64,000 nt of DNA from Cryptomeria japonica (taxonomy: Eukaryota; Streptophyta; Pinopsida; Cupressales; Cupressaceae): NCBI RefSeq assembly GCF_030272615.1, contig NC_081412.1:546848202-546912201 (forward strand). The letters run 5' to 3'. Made by a program: the position numbers and the translations under genes. This document shows positions 23,104 through 34,683 of the stretch, in pieces. The notes below the pieces were generated by a model. The model did not search any database, was not told the origin of the DNA, and saw only the letters and a program-made list of their open reading frames with translations. Within the stretch, counting starts at the first letter, position 1. Each line of letters begins with the position of its first letter.

Positions 23104-24105
23104 ATGGAAAACTTGATGAAGCAATTAGAAGGAGCTCTCTCAGACTATGATGTAGAAAAATTGAAAAATATCAAACTTGAAGATGATGTAAAAGTTGCAT
23201 AGGATATTATTCAAGAACTTCAAGAAAATATTACCATTTCAAGAAACAAGAGAAGAGAACTTTGTGAAAAGATGCAAAATGAGAATGATGAAAAGGAAAC
23301 TCTCAATGATCTGATGAATAAGATGAAACAAGAAAACATGACAACAAAGAATGAGATGCAGGATATGACTATGAGATTTTGTAAAGAAATTGAAGATAGA
23401 AAGAAAAATGAAGAAGACTTGACTAGAAGACTGAATGATGCTGCAAATGAAAACACAAGACTTAGTTATGAAAATGATATGTTGAAGACAGATCTAATGC
23501 ATGCACAAAATGACTCAAATGAACTCATGAGACAAAAAGGTATCTTGGAAGGAGAACTGGCTACTGCAAATCAACATAAAGAAAAATTCAAGAAAAGCTC
23601 AAAAGAACTTGGTAACTTGTTGAAGAATCAGAAACCTAATGGTGAAACTAATGGTCTTGGTTTTGAAGCTGGTGAAAGCTCCAGTACTGCAAACACACAG
23701 GATCATGGCAAACCAGTAAGACAACCTACTGCTTAAAAATTTAATGGCAAATGCTTTAACTATAACAAGTATGGTCATAGAGAAAATCAATGTAGATCTA
23801 TAAATTATCAGAATACCGATACACCCACCGGTCAATGTTCAAAATGCAACAAAGTTGGTCATAATTATGAAAATTGTAGAATGAATACGAGATGTTATGT
23901 TTGTGGAAGATTTGGACATTTATCTAATCAATGCAGAACACAAACCGGCATAGGTTATGAGAAAGCTATTCAGAAAAATAATGTGACTTGTTATGCCTAT
24001 AACAAGATTAGACATATTGTTAAATTTTGTAGAAGCAAGTCCTCACCGGTAAATAACAATGGTGCTAGTTTGAAAGGTAAAGAAAAGGTTGAAGAAGTAA
24101 AGTAG
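23104..24105 (+). pseudogene. ORF1 copy 1: coiled coil plus four CCHC knuckles
   Basis: A 334-codon frame starting 72 bp after LTR 1, in the place of gag. Residues about 40-185 are charged and heptad-like (KRRELCEKMQNENDEKE and similar), predicting a long coiled coil. After a Gly/Ser hinge come four CCHC units within about residues 214-320: CFNYNKYGH.., CSKCNKVGH.., CYVCGRFGH.. and CYAYNKIRH... Such knuckles bind nucleic acid. The copia Gag signature (LxGxNYxxW) is absent. Lesions: TAG at codon 33 (23200), shared with copy 2, and TAA at codon 211 (23734), where copy 2 has a Tyr codon. The second Cys of knuckle 1 is Tyr in both copies; knuckle 4 is damaged here only. It is probably the packaging protein of the element, by position and inference. 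Confidence 0.8.
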
Positions 24106-24519
24106 GAATTCTCAAAACAATGAATCAGGAAATCTGAACTAAATGTTGATAGGAATACTCTGCCACAGGCAGAACATAGTAACACTCCACCGGAAGGACA
24201 GTCTTCATCTAACTGAAGAAAATTTCTTTGAGGATTTGGCAATCAAATGTGAAACATGCTATTATTCCCCTAGTTGATTGTGAGAAGTTGAATTTAATTC
24301 TATACCGGCAGATAAGTTAAGTGATTACTTAATCAACAAGCATTAAATGTGGTAGTTGGCAAAATTAACATTATAAATCAGTGTTTTTGGCTCCATTCTA
24401 CCTCACTGAGCATTCAAACATCCAAGAGCGCAAAAAATCCGAGCAAAGACATTTCGAATAAAGTAGCAAAGCAATTCAGTAATCAATCATTCCTAAGACA
24501 AAGAAAGGTATTTATAATC
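24106..24519 (+). other. Spacer between ORF1 and ORF2, copy 1
   Basis: A 414-bp spacer (29839-30252 in copy 2) with no long frame. It ends in aagaaaggtatttataatc just before the ORF2 ATG. How ORF2 was expressed (splicing, internal initiation) is not evident. Confidence 0.5.
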
Positions 24520-27500
24520 ATGGCATCTTCTTCTGTACCTGAGTTCATACCAAACCCTATAGTAGTCAAAGTAATCAAACATCCTAGGCCCGTATTTTAG
24601 TTAGTTCCTGAAATAGCTAAGAAGGATGATAATGTTGGTGCATTTTCTCAAATTCCCTAAGGTGTAGTTTTTGTAGAAGACCCTAGAATGTACATTCATT
24701 GCCACATAGAGGAATTAGGTAATGAGGAAATTATGAACATGTATAAAACTATAATTTGTGATGATTCCAATCATGTGAAACCTAAACACAAAATAGTCAA
24801 AACCCTAGGATTCACTAAAATCCTCAGTATTCCAGAATTCCCTAAGGATGTTATAAGGATAGTTTTAAGAAGTGTTCATGGTGAATTTTTCTAGTTGGAC
24901 TCAGTTCACAAAATAACTAAAGAGGCAGTAAAGGCTGTGACAGGGTTACCCTCCACCGGTAACAGACCTGATAAGACAAGGAAGGACTCAAATGACCTAG
25001 TGACTAACCTGATAGGAGCAACATCTGACAAAAGATCTTTAAGAGTGAATGATGTAACCGACATCAATGTCAGATTCATTAGCATGATTTTAGGGCATAA
25101 AACAACATATGCAAATAAGTTAAACTCAGTTTCTAGTTTATGCATAAAGAGTGCTTATGATATGATCAAAGATAATGCAAAAATAGATGTGTGTGAATGG
25201 TTGAAGGATGTACTGATTGATAATCTTGGAAAGATCAAGAAAGACAAAAAGGGGACATTTAGATTTGGTAACCTACTTGTCTATTTAATGTTGCACATAA
25301 CAAAATAGGTGCCCGGTATTGGAAACAAAAATCTAGGTTTTGACATACCGTTAGACAAACAACTGTCTAATTTACTGCACAACATGGGTGAAAATAGAGA
25401 AAACAATATAAATGAGTACTTTTAGGCATTAAAGGCCCGGATGAATACTAGAGTCAGACTTTCACAAGCAATTGTAGATAAGTATAATGATGACATATGC
25501 TTTGTTATTAAGAAAGATGAGATTTGGATGGAGGCAGTTGTCCCAAGAACCATTTGGGTTACTGAAATGGGTTATGAAACCGATGACAACATAATTGAAA
25601 CATATGCAAAAGCCCTTCTAGAAGTACCTAAGGAACCAAAGGAAGAGATATTTGGTAGTGCTGAGACTATTGAGAATCAAATTCAATCAAAGAAAATAGT
25701 AAATAAGGTAGAAGCAATAGTAAGAAGAGGATCTAGGCAAGCAAAGGCTATAAAAGAAGATGTACTTAAACAAACCGATATTATTGAAGATGAGTTACAA
25801 GCATAACAACCAAAAACTCACCTTTCACCGGTAGCAACATTATTGGAAAGTGACATACCGACTACATTTAAAAGAGTTGTAAGGAAAAGAGAACCTTCAC
25901 CGGTATCCACACCTTTGCCTACAAGAACCAGACAAAAACAACAGGTAGTAAGGCGCCCGACTAAGAAGATAACTCCAAAGAAGAAAAAGTTACCACCAAA
26001 GAAAACGACTCAACAAAATATTGCTCCAATTGAGAAACTACTACATGAAATAATAGAGGATGGACAGCTAAAAAACATCAACAAATTATATGATACATTA
26101 TCAGTTGATGACAAGGAGAAAGTTGAAAATAGTGTAATTCTACACTTAGATATCTATAAGAATTTTTTGATGCAAGTTGTAGATAATGTATCGGTAGAAC
26201 TATTTAAGAGACTTGCAGCTAGAAGGCAAGCTGTTATAGAGCTTGACAAGAAAATAAAAATTGAGAAACTACTTGTTGTTTATCATGTTAACTCACCAAA
26301 GGAGATAGATGATATGATCTCAGAGGCTAACCGGACAGTATTCTCAATTGTACACTGGCATGTAGCACTTATGGTTGGTAGAGTAAATGAGGTTGTTGAG
26401 CAAACTGCTAATGCATGGGACATATTCCTTGTTGAGAAAGAAAAGCAGGAAGACTATAGAAATCCTAAACCTATCAAAGTATATCAGAAAGATAAGGATA
26501 ATGGTAAAGGCAAGGTTGGTGGACCTCTAAGCATAAAAATAAAAGATAACTTATCCCCACCACCTCTGAATACTCCACCGGTAGTTACAACTGAAAGTCA
26601 ACTGGCTAATGAGAGTATGGAGATACCACAAGGGGACACCAATCCATACTCTGAGGTGTTATACATAGTTGACATTGATACTCAAAAATTTAACAATGTG
26701 GTAGATAAGGACACAACTGGAAAGACAAATATGGCTAGTGAGTCATCGACAACAGATAACACAGAAGGTAAACCAATAGATGGTAACATAGAACAACAAG
26801 CAAAGAAAAAGGCTCCATCATAGGTTCACATAGAGTCAATACCACCGACATCAACTGAGAAAGACAAACCTTTTCTTAAGGAAATGGAAACACAAACTGA
26901 CCTACCAGAGGTCACCACAAACAAGGATATTGCTCCCACCGGCAGGATACAGAGTGTTGGCACTTCAACTGCAGGATTCAAATCAACTAATGTAACAAAA
27001 GTTCTTTTGGACTCCTTAAAGAAAATAACAGATTGTAGCTCACAAGCATACAAGGCTATAGATGATACAATTCCAATTCTAAAGATAGCTCCAAAATGTA
27101 ATATAGATAATAAAGATTCTTTGAGTCAACTTGACACTTTGTCTAAGTATATTACTGAAAACACTGTGACAGTTGAACAAATAAAAGAGGAAGAATTCAA
27201 GGAGAGATTAGAGAAAGAAAAACACAAATTCTTTGAGGAAGAAATAAAGAAGTGTACAAGGAAGTTTGACACACTTCTACCAGAATTATGTAGCACATTA
27301 AAGGAATTCAAAACTTTGTACAGAGATACTTGTAAGACTAACTTTTTGACAGTTGATATAGACAAGAAGATCAGCAAGATAAAGGAGGAAATAAATCAAC
27401 TAGCTCACAATTTTATTAACTCATCTGATTCACTATCAGTTTTTGAGCAGAAGATAACAGCTCTTGAGGAAGAACTATTAAAGTTGGAAAGAGAAAAGAG

Positions 27501-27753
27501 AAGAATAAAAGGTAAGGCTAAGGATCTTAAATGGAGACTAAGTCCACAACTGGACTACCTCGCCACCTTAAGGAAAGAAATATCTAATGCCCTGGTTCAA
27601 GGATAGAAAACACCGATAGAGCAAATGCAACACCTCACCGGTACAGTTCAGAGGATAGAGGCCGCAATAAAAGATAGTAAAAAGTTCATTGAGAGCTTGA
27701 ATATGGTTTTGGCAGATCTTTTTTAGATTGTAACCAACCGGTTACAAGGATGA
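24520..27753 (+). pseudogene. ORF2 copy 1: unknown protein of about 1,077 residues
   Basis: A single frame of 1,078 codons from ATG 24520 to TGA 27751, with no frameshift relative to copy 2 (which has one extra codon). It is interrupted by nine in-frame stops: 24598, 24658, 24892, 25306, 25423, 25804, 26821, 27604 and 27724. At most of these copy 2 has Gln, Trp or another sense codon. Layout: a globular N-terminal half (HKITKEAVKAVTGLP around residues 128-142, then SAYDMIKDNAKIDVCEWL and FRFGNLLV). Next is a very basic Lys/Arg/Pro stretch near residues 475-500, an acidic linker with KGKGKVGGP near 660, and a C-terminal coiled coil (about 880-1040). No protease, RT, RNase H or integrase motif is visible. 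I do not recognise the family. The VTGLP block distantly recalls plant mobile-domain proteins, which I cannot verify. Confidence 0.75.
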
Positions 27754-27774
27754 AGCTGGAAACCACACTCAATT

Positions 27775-27959
27775 GACACTTTGACAACCTTTGTCATTGA
27801 TGCCAAAGGGGGAGTAGTGGTATGAGAAAAATCAAATAACTTAAGGATCATCTGCTCAGGGGGAGCACATACTTTTGGTAACAATTTTTGGACTTCAACT
27901 TTTGGATACACTTTTGAATTTTTCTCATGAGTGTTGCCATCAATGCCAAAGGGGGAGAT
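27775..27959 (+). promoter_or_regulatory. Doubled polypurine tract, copy 1
   Basis: ATTGATGCCAAAGGGGGAG at about 27797 and ATCAATGCCAAAGGGGGAG at about 27939, the second directly before LTR 2. The downstream one is the expected plus-strand primer. Copy 2 has the same pair before LTR 3 (about 33531 and 33674). Confidence 0.75.
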
Positions 27960-28765
27960 TGTTGGCAAATGCACACTATAATGAGACATTGTAGGTGATT
28001 GAAGGTTTTGTCATTGATGGCAACCTTACAATCCTATGACATCGGCAAGGCAATCCAATGACACTAGCAAAGTTAGATTCTACACCGGCACACAGACCAC
28101 CGACACTGGTAGTGAAAGGAAGCATACCGGCACAGAAGCCAACAGGAATTTTGTTTGTAATTTATTTTGTTTATTATTGTAAAATTATTGTAAGCCGACT
28201 TGGCAAATTGTAAAATGACTCATATATATAAGAGATCATTGTAGGACAATTAAGTATGTATGGATGAATGTAATTAAGAGAAATAAGGTAGACCTATTAT
28301 GTGAATCATAGGTTAAGGGTTTATGTATGAAGCAGAGCTATAAACCGGTACTAGATCTGGCATAGTAGATGATATTTTGAAGTAGTACAAGACATTGGAT
28401 TTATATAATCCATTTTGTAAGTCAGTGAGACTTCCCATTTTGTAATTGAGCAATGAGCTCTAGGCACTTGGCCTTCCTGCATGTGCAGGCCCCTCTTGCA
28501 ATAGTAATATTCTCTTATTGGCCAGTAAGTGAATATTGTGGGTCACAAATCCCATCGAGGTTTTTCCCACACCGGGTTTCCTCGTTAAACTACTGTGTTA
28601 TGATGTGTTTTTCATGTGGTTGTTGTTATCTCTGTTCATTGCATTATTTCTTGTTTACCGGTATACAGTATTAATATGCTTTACATGTTTTAAGTCATGA
28701 AAATATTATAACCGGTTAGATACCGATTCACCCCATCCCTCTCAGTATCTATGGGAATCCTAACA
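27960..28765 (+). repeat. LTR 2 of the tandem element (shared middle LTR)
   Basis: TG to CA, 806 bp, the same length as LTR 3. A TATA-like box catatatataag is at 28221-28232. It serves as the 3' LTR of the first internal region and the 5' LTR of the second. Confidence 0.95.
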
Positions 28766-28836
28766 ATTGGTATCAGAGCTTGGTCCTCTATTTTCAGAAG
28801 CCTAACATCTTGAGGAAGATCTTGACACCGGCAGAG

Positions 28837-29838
28837 ATGGAAAACTTGATGAAGCAATTAGAAGGAGCTCTCTCAAACTATGATGCAGAAAAATTGAAAA
28901 ATATCAAACTTGAAGATGACGTAAAAGTTGCATAGGATATTATTCAAGCACTTCAAAAAAATCTTACCATTGCAAGAAACAAGAGAAGAGAACTTTGTGA
29001 AAAGATGAAAAATGATAATGATGAAAAGGAAACTCTCAGTGATTTAATGAATAAGCTAAAACAAGAAAACATGACAACAAAGAATGAGATGTAGGATATG
29101 ACTATGAGATTTTTTAAAGAAATTGAAGATAGAAAGAAAAATGAAGAAGACTTGACTACAATACTGAATGATGCTGCAAATGAAAACACAAGACTTAGTC
29201 ATGGAAATGATATGTTGAAGACAGATCTAGTGCATGCACAAAATGACTCAAATGAACTCATGAGACAAAAAGGTATCTTGGAAGGAGAACTGGTAGCTGC
29301 AAATCAACATAAAGAAAAATTCAAGAAAAGCTTAGAAGAACTTGGTAACTTGTTGAAGAATCAGAAACCTAATGGTGAAACTAATGGTCTCGGTTTTGAA
29401 GCTGGTGAAAGCTCTAGTACTGCAAACACACAGTATCATGGAAAACTGGTAAGACAACCTACTGCTTATAAATTTAATGGAAAATGCTTTAACTATAACA
29501 AGTATGGTCATATAGAAAATCAATGTAGATCTATAAATTATCAGAATACCAATACACCAACCGGTCAATGTTCAAAATGCAACAAAGTTGGTCATAATTC
29601 TGAAAATTGCAAAATGAATGTGAGATGTTATGTTTGTGGAAGATTTGGACATTTATCTAATCAATGTAGAACACAAACCGGCATAGGTTCTGGGAAAGCT
29701 ATTCAGAAAAATAATGTGACTTGTTATGCCTGTAACAAGATTGGACATATTGCTAAATTTTGTAGAAGCAAGTCCTCACCGGTAAGAAACAATGGTGCTA
29801 GTTTGAAAGGTAAAGAAAAGGTTGAAGAAGTCAAGTAG
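28837..29838 (+). pseudogene. ORF1 copy 2: coiled coil plus four CCHC knuckles
   Basis: Same length (1,002 bp) and frame as copy 1. The shared TAG at codon 33 is at 28933; a second stop, TAG at 29092, replaces a Gln codon of copy 1. From 29098 it is open to its end (246 codons). Knuckles 2, 3 and 4 are intact here (CSKCNKVGHNSENC, CYVCGRFGHLSNQC, CYACNKIGHIAKFC), while knuckle 1 has Tyr for its second Cys (CFNYNKYGHIENQC). The C-terminus is Lys/Glu-rich. This copy is the better template for judging the domain layout: coiled coil, hinge, then zinc-knuckle array. Confidence 0.85.
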
Positions 29839-30252
29839 GAATTCTCAAAACAATGGATCAAGAAATCTGAACTAAATGTTTATAGGAATACTCCTCCACC
29901 GGCAAAACAAAGTAACACTCCACTGGCAGGACAGTCTTCATCTAACTAGAGAAAATTTCTTTGAGGGATTGGCAATCAAATGTGAAACATGCTATTATTC
30001 CCTCGGTTGATGGTGAGAAGTTGAAATTACTTCTATACCGGTAGATAAGTTAAGTGATTACTTAACCGGCAAGCATTAAATGTAGTAGTTGGTAAAATTA
30101 ACATTATAAATCAGTGTTTTTGGCTCCATTCTACCTCACCGAGCATTCAAACATTCAAGAGTGCGAAAAATCCGAGCAAAGACATTTCAAGCAAAGTAGC
30201 AAAGCAATTCAACAATCAATCATTCCTAAGATAGAGAAAGGTATTTATAATC
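29839..30252 (+). other. Spacer between ORF1 and ORF2, copy 2
   Basis: Counterpart of 24106-24519, 414 bp, with no long frame. Confidence 0.5.
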
Positions 30253-33200
30253 ATGGTATCTTCTTTTGTACCTGAATTCATAGCATAACCTATAATAGTC
30301 GAAGTAATCAAACGCCCTAGGCTCGTATTTCAGTTAGTTCCTGAAATAGCTAAGAAGGATGATAATGTTGGTGCATTTTCTCAAATTCCTTGAGGTGTAC
30401 CTTTTGCAGAAGACCCTAGAATGTACATTCATTGCCACATAGAAGAATTAGGTAATGAGGAAATTATGAACATGTATAAAACTGTAATTTGTGATGATTC
30501 CGGTATTGTGAAACCTGAACACAAAATAGTCGAAACCCTAGGATTCACTAAAATCCTCAGTGTTCTAGAATTCCCTAAGGATGTTATAAGGATAGTTTTA
30601 AGCAGGGTTCATGGTGAATTTTTCTGGTTGGACTCAATTCACAAAATAACTAAAGCGGTAGTAAAGGTTGTGACAGGGTTACCCTCCACTGGTAACATAC
30701 CTGATAAGATAAAGAAGGTCTCAAATGACCTAGTGACTAACCTGACAGGAGCAACATCTGACAAAAGATATTTAAGAGTGAATGATGTAACTGACATCAA
30801 TGTTAGATTCATTGCCATGATTTTAGGGTATAAAACAACACATGCAAATAGGTTAAACTTAGATTCTAGTTTATGCATAAAGAGTGCTTATGATATGATC
30901 AAAGATAATGCAAAAATAGATGTGTGTGAATGGTTGAAGGATGAACTGATTGATAATCTTGGAAAGATCAAGAAAGACAAAAAGGGGACATTTAGATTTG
31001 GTAACCTACTTGTCTGTTTAATGTTGCACATAACAAAACATGTGCCCGATATTGGAAACAAAAATCTAGGTTTTGACATACCGGTAGGCAAACAACTGTC
31101 TGATTTACTGCACAACATGGGTGAAAACAGCGAAAAGAATATAATTGAGTACTTTAAGGCATTAAAGGCCCGGATGAATACTACAGTTAGACTTTCACAA
31201 GCAATTGTAGATAAGTATAAGGATGACATATGCTTTGTTATTAAGAAAGATGAGATTTGGATGGAGGTAGTTGTCCTAAGAACCATTTGGGTTACTGAAA
31301 TGGGTTATGAAACCGATGACAACATAAATGAAACATATACAAAAGCCCTTCTAGAAGCACCTAAGGAACCAAAGGAAGAGATATTTGGTAGTGCTGAGAC
31401 TATTGAGAATAAAATTCAATCAAAGAAAAGAGTAAATAAGGTAGAAGTAACAGTAAGAAGAGGATCTAGGCAAGCAAAGGCTATAAAAGAAGATGTACTT
31501 AAACAAACTGGTATTACTGAAGATGAGTTACAAGCACAACCAGCAGAAACTCACCTTTCACCGGTAGCAACTTCTTCAGAAAGTGACATGCCAGCTGCAT
31601 TTAAAAGAGTTGTAAGGAAAAGAGAACCTTCACTGGTATCCACACCTTTGCCTAGAAGAACCAGACAAAAACAATAGGTAATAAGGCCCCCAGCTAAGAA
31701 GATAACTCCAAAGAAGAAAAAGTTAACACCAAAGAAAAAGACTCAACAAAATATTGCTCCAATTGACAAACTACTAGATGAAATAATAAAGGATGGACAA
31801 CTGAAAAACATCAACAAATTATATGATACATTATCAATTGATGACAAGGAGAAAGTTGAAAAGAGTGTAATTATACACTTAGATATCTATAAGAAATTTT
31901 TGATGCAAGTTGTAGATGAAGTACTAGTAGAAATACTTAAGAGACTTGAAGCTAGAAGGCAAGATGTTATAGAGCTTGACAAGAAAATAAAAATTAAGAA
32001 ACTACTTGTTGTTTATCTTGTTAACTCACCAAAGGAGATAGATGATATAATCTCAGAGGATAACCGGACAATATTCTCAACTGCACACTGACATGTAGCA
32101 CTTATGGTTGGTAGAGTAAATGAGGTTGCTGAGGAAACTGCCAATGCATGGGACATATTCCTTATTGAGAAAGAAAAGCAAGAAGACTATAGAAATCCTA
32201 AACCTATCAAAGTATATCAGAAAGATAAGGATAAGGGTAAAGGCAAGGTTGGTGGACCTCTAAGCATAAAAATAAAAGATAACTTATCCCTACTGCCTCT
32301 AAATACACCACCGATAGTTACAACTGAAAGTCAACTGACTAATGAGAGTATGGAGATACGACAAGAGGACACCAATCCACACTCAGAGGTGTTATACACA
32401 AAGGACATTGATACTCAAAAAGTTAACATTGTGGTAGATAAGGACACAACTGGAAAGACAGATATGGCTAGTGAGTCATCGGCAATAGATAACATAGAAG
32501 GTAAACCAATAGATGGTAACATAGAACAACAAGCAAAGAAAAAAGCTCCATCATAGGTTCACACAGAGTCAGTACCACCGGCATCAACTGAGAAAGACAA
32601 ACCTTTGCTTAAGGAAATGGAAACACAAACCGACCTACCAGAGGTTACCACAAGCAAGGATATTGCTCCCATTGGCGGGATACAGAGTGTTGGCACTTCA
32701 ACTGCAGGATTCAAATCAACTAATGTAATAGAAGTTCTTTTGGACTCCTTAAAGAAAATAACAGATTGTAGCTCACAAGCATACAAGGCTATAGATGATA
32801 CAATTCCAATTCTGAAGATGATAGCTCCAAAATGTAATATAGATAATAAAGATTCTTTGAGTCAACTTGACACGTTGTCTAAGTATATTACTAAAAACAC
32901 TGTGACAGTTGAACAAATAAATGAGGAAGCATTCAAAGAGATATTAGAGAAAGAAAAACACAACTTATTTGAGGAAGAAGTAAAGAAGTGTACAAGGAAG
33001 TTTGACACACTTCTACCAGAATTATGTAGCATATTAAAGGAATTCAAAACTTTGTATAGAGATACTTGTAAGACTAACATTTTGATAGTTGATATAGATA
33101 AGAATATCAGCAAGATATAGGAGGAAATAAATCAACTAGCTAACAATTTTATTAACTCATCTGATTCATTATCAGTTTTTTAGCAGAAGATAACATCTCT

Positions 33201-33489
33201 TGAGGAAGAACTATTAAAGTTGGAAAGAGAAAAGGGAAGAATAAAAGGTAAGGCTAAGGATCTTATATGGAGACTAAGTCCACAACTAGACTACCTCACC
33301 ACCTTAAGGAAAGAAATATCTAATGCCCTGGTTCAAGGACAAAAAACATCGACAGAGCAAATGCAACACCTCACTGGTATAGTTCAGAGGATAGAGGCCG
33401 CAATAAAAGATAGTAAAAAGTTCATTGAGAGCTTGAATCTAGTTTTGGTAGATCTTTTTCAGATTGTAACCAACTGGTTACAAGGATGA
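30253..33489 (+). pseudogene. ORF2 copy 2: unknown protein of about 1,078 residues
   Basis: A 1,079-codon frame from ATG 30253 to TGA 33487. Seven in-frame stops: 30286, 30391, 31675, 32089, 32554, 33118 and 33181. The stop at 32554 (TAG, codon 768) is identical in copy 1. Codon 47 is a stop in both copies (TGA here, TAA in copy 1). The remaining stops are private. The longest uninterrupted part, 30421-31677 (418 codons), covers the globular N-terminal half: HCHIEELGNEEIMNMY, WLDSIHKIT, VTGLPSTG, FRFGNLLVCLMLHITK and IWVTEMGYETDD. The basic patch, acidic linker and C-terminal coiled coil follow as in copy 1. Conservation of frame over 3.2 kb shows this was a real protein-coding gene. Function unknown. 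Confidence 0.8.
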
Positions 33490-33695
33490 AGCTGGAAACC
33501 ACACTCAATTGACACTTTGAGAACCTTTGTCATTGATGCCAAAGGGGGAGTAGTGGTATGAGAAAAATCAAATAACTTAAGGATCATCTGCTCAGGGGGA
33601 GCACATACTTTTGGTAACAATTTTTGGACTTTGACTTTTGGATACACTTTTGAATTTTTCTCATGAGTGTTGCCATCAATGCCAAAGGGGGAGAT

Positions 33696-34501
33696 TGTTG
33701 GAAAATGCACACTCTAATGAGACATTGTAGGTGATTGAAGGTTTTGTCATTGATGGCAACCTTACAATCCTATGACACCGGCAAGGCAATCCACTGACAC
33801 CAGCAAAGTCAGATTCTACACCGGCACATAGACCACCGGCACTGGCAGTGAAAGGAAGCATACCAGCACAGAAGCCGACAGGAATTTCGTTTGTAATTTA
33901 TATTGTTTATTATTGTAAAATCATTGTAAGCCGACTTGGCAAATTGTAAAATGACTCATATATATAAGAGATCATTGTAGGACAATTAAGTATGTATGGA
34001 GGAATGTAATTAGGCGAAATATGGTAGACCTATTATGCGTATCATAGGTTAAGGGTTTATGTATGAAGTAGAGCTATAAACCAGTATTGGATCTAGCATA
34101 GTAGATGCTATTTTGAAGAAGTACAAGACATTGGATTTATATAATCCATTTTGTAAGTCAGTGAGACTTCCCATTTTGTAATTGAGCAATGAGCTCTAGG
34201 CACTTGGCCTTCCTGCATGTGCAGGCCCCTCTTATAGCAGTAATATTCTCTTATTGGCCAGTAAGTGAATATTGTGGGTCACAAATCCCACTGAGGTTTT
34301 TCCCACATCGGGTTTCCTTGTTAAACTACTGTGTTATGGTGTGTTTTTCATGTGTTTGTTGTTATCTCTATTCATTGCATTATTTCTTGTTTACTGGTAT
34401 ACAGTATTAATATGCTTTACATGTTTTAAGTCATGAAAATATTATAACCGGTTAGATATTTATTCACCCCCCCCCTCTCAGTATCAGTGGGAATCCTAAC
34501 A
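33696..34501 (+). repeat. LTR 3 of the tandem element
   Basis: TG to CA, 806 bp. TATA-like catatatataag at about 33957-33968. By eye it differs from LTR 2 at about 13 positions in the first 220, mostly transitions. Followed by gctac, the right target-duplication copy. Confidence 0.95.
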
Positions 34502-34683
34502 GCTACCAGTATGCATCAAAGTGTAAATAGAGATGGACTTAGTGACTCACCCTGGATACCTACTATGGATTGGTGAGTTTGATAACCAAGCTAATGGGAT
34601 CCAACCAATGAAATAGAAGATGAGTAGGTATGAAGGTTAAGTGGTTAATGCATCATTGATAGGGTAAGATGAACTGGTAGTAC
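34502..34683 (+). repeat. H 5' LTR, segment 2
   Basis: Between the tandem element and J. It continues H after gctac and ends in agtac, the J target site. Assigned to H by nesting logic; it has no internal copy to compare with. Confidence 0.55.

Larger units (their letters stand above)
22265..34501 (+). mobile_element. Tandem non-autonomous LTR element: three LTRs, two internal regions
   Basis: LTRs at 22265, 27960 and 33696 alternate with two near-identical internal regions (repeat periods 5,695 and 5,736 bp). The outer flanks are cctac (22260-22264) and gctac (34502-34506), a 4-of-5 target duplication. So the whole array behaves as one insertion, or arose from one by recombination between LTRs. 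Each internal region has an iMet-type primer site, ORF1, ORF2 and two polypurine tracts. I find no DSG protease site, HHCC/DDE integrase, VDD box or RNase H motif in either copy. The element must have used reverse transcriptase and integrase from elsewhere, plausibly a copia relative given its primer site and polypurine tract. Confidence 0.9.

Noticed and set aside
23220-27377. Minus-strand frames of 75-88 codons across ORF1 and ORF2, with counterparts at 28953-33113
   Set aside because: They mirror Lys/Glu/Asn-rich plus-strand coding as Phe/Ser/Leu-rich text. Their presence in both copies follows from the duplication.
32554-32556. Programmed readthrough at the shared ORF2 stop
   Set aside because: The bases after TAG (GTTCAC) do not match the common CARYYA readthrough context, and many other stops are present, so inherited damage is simpler.
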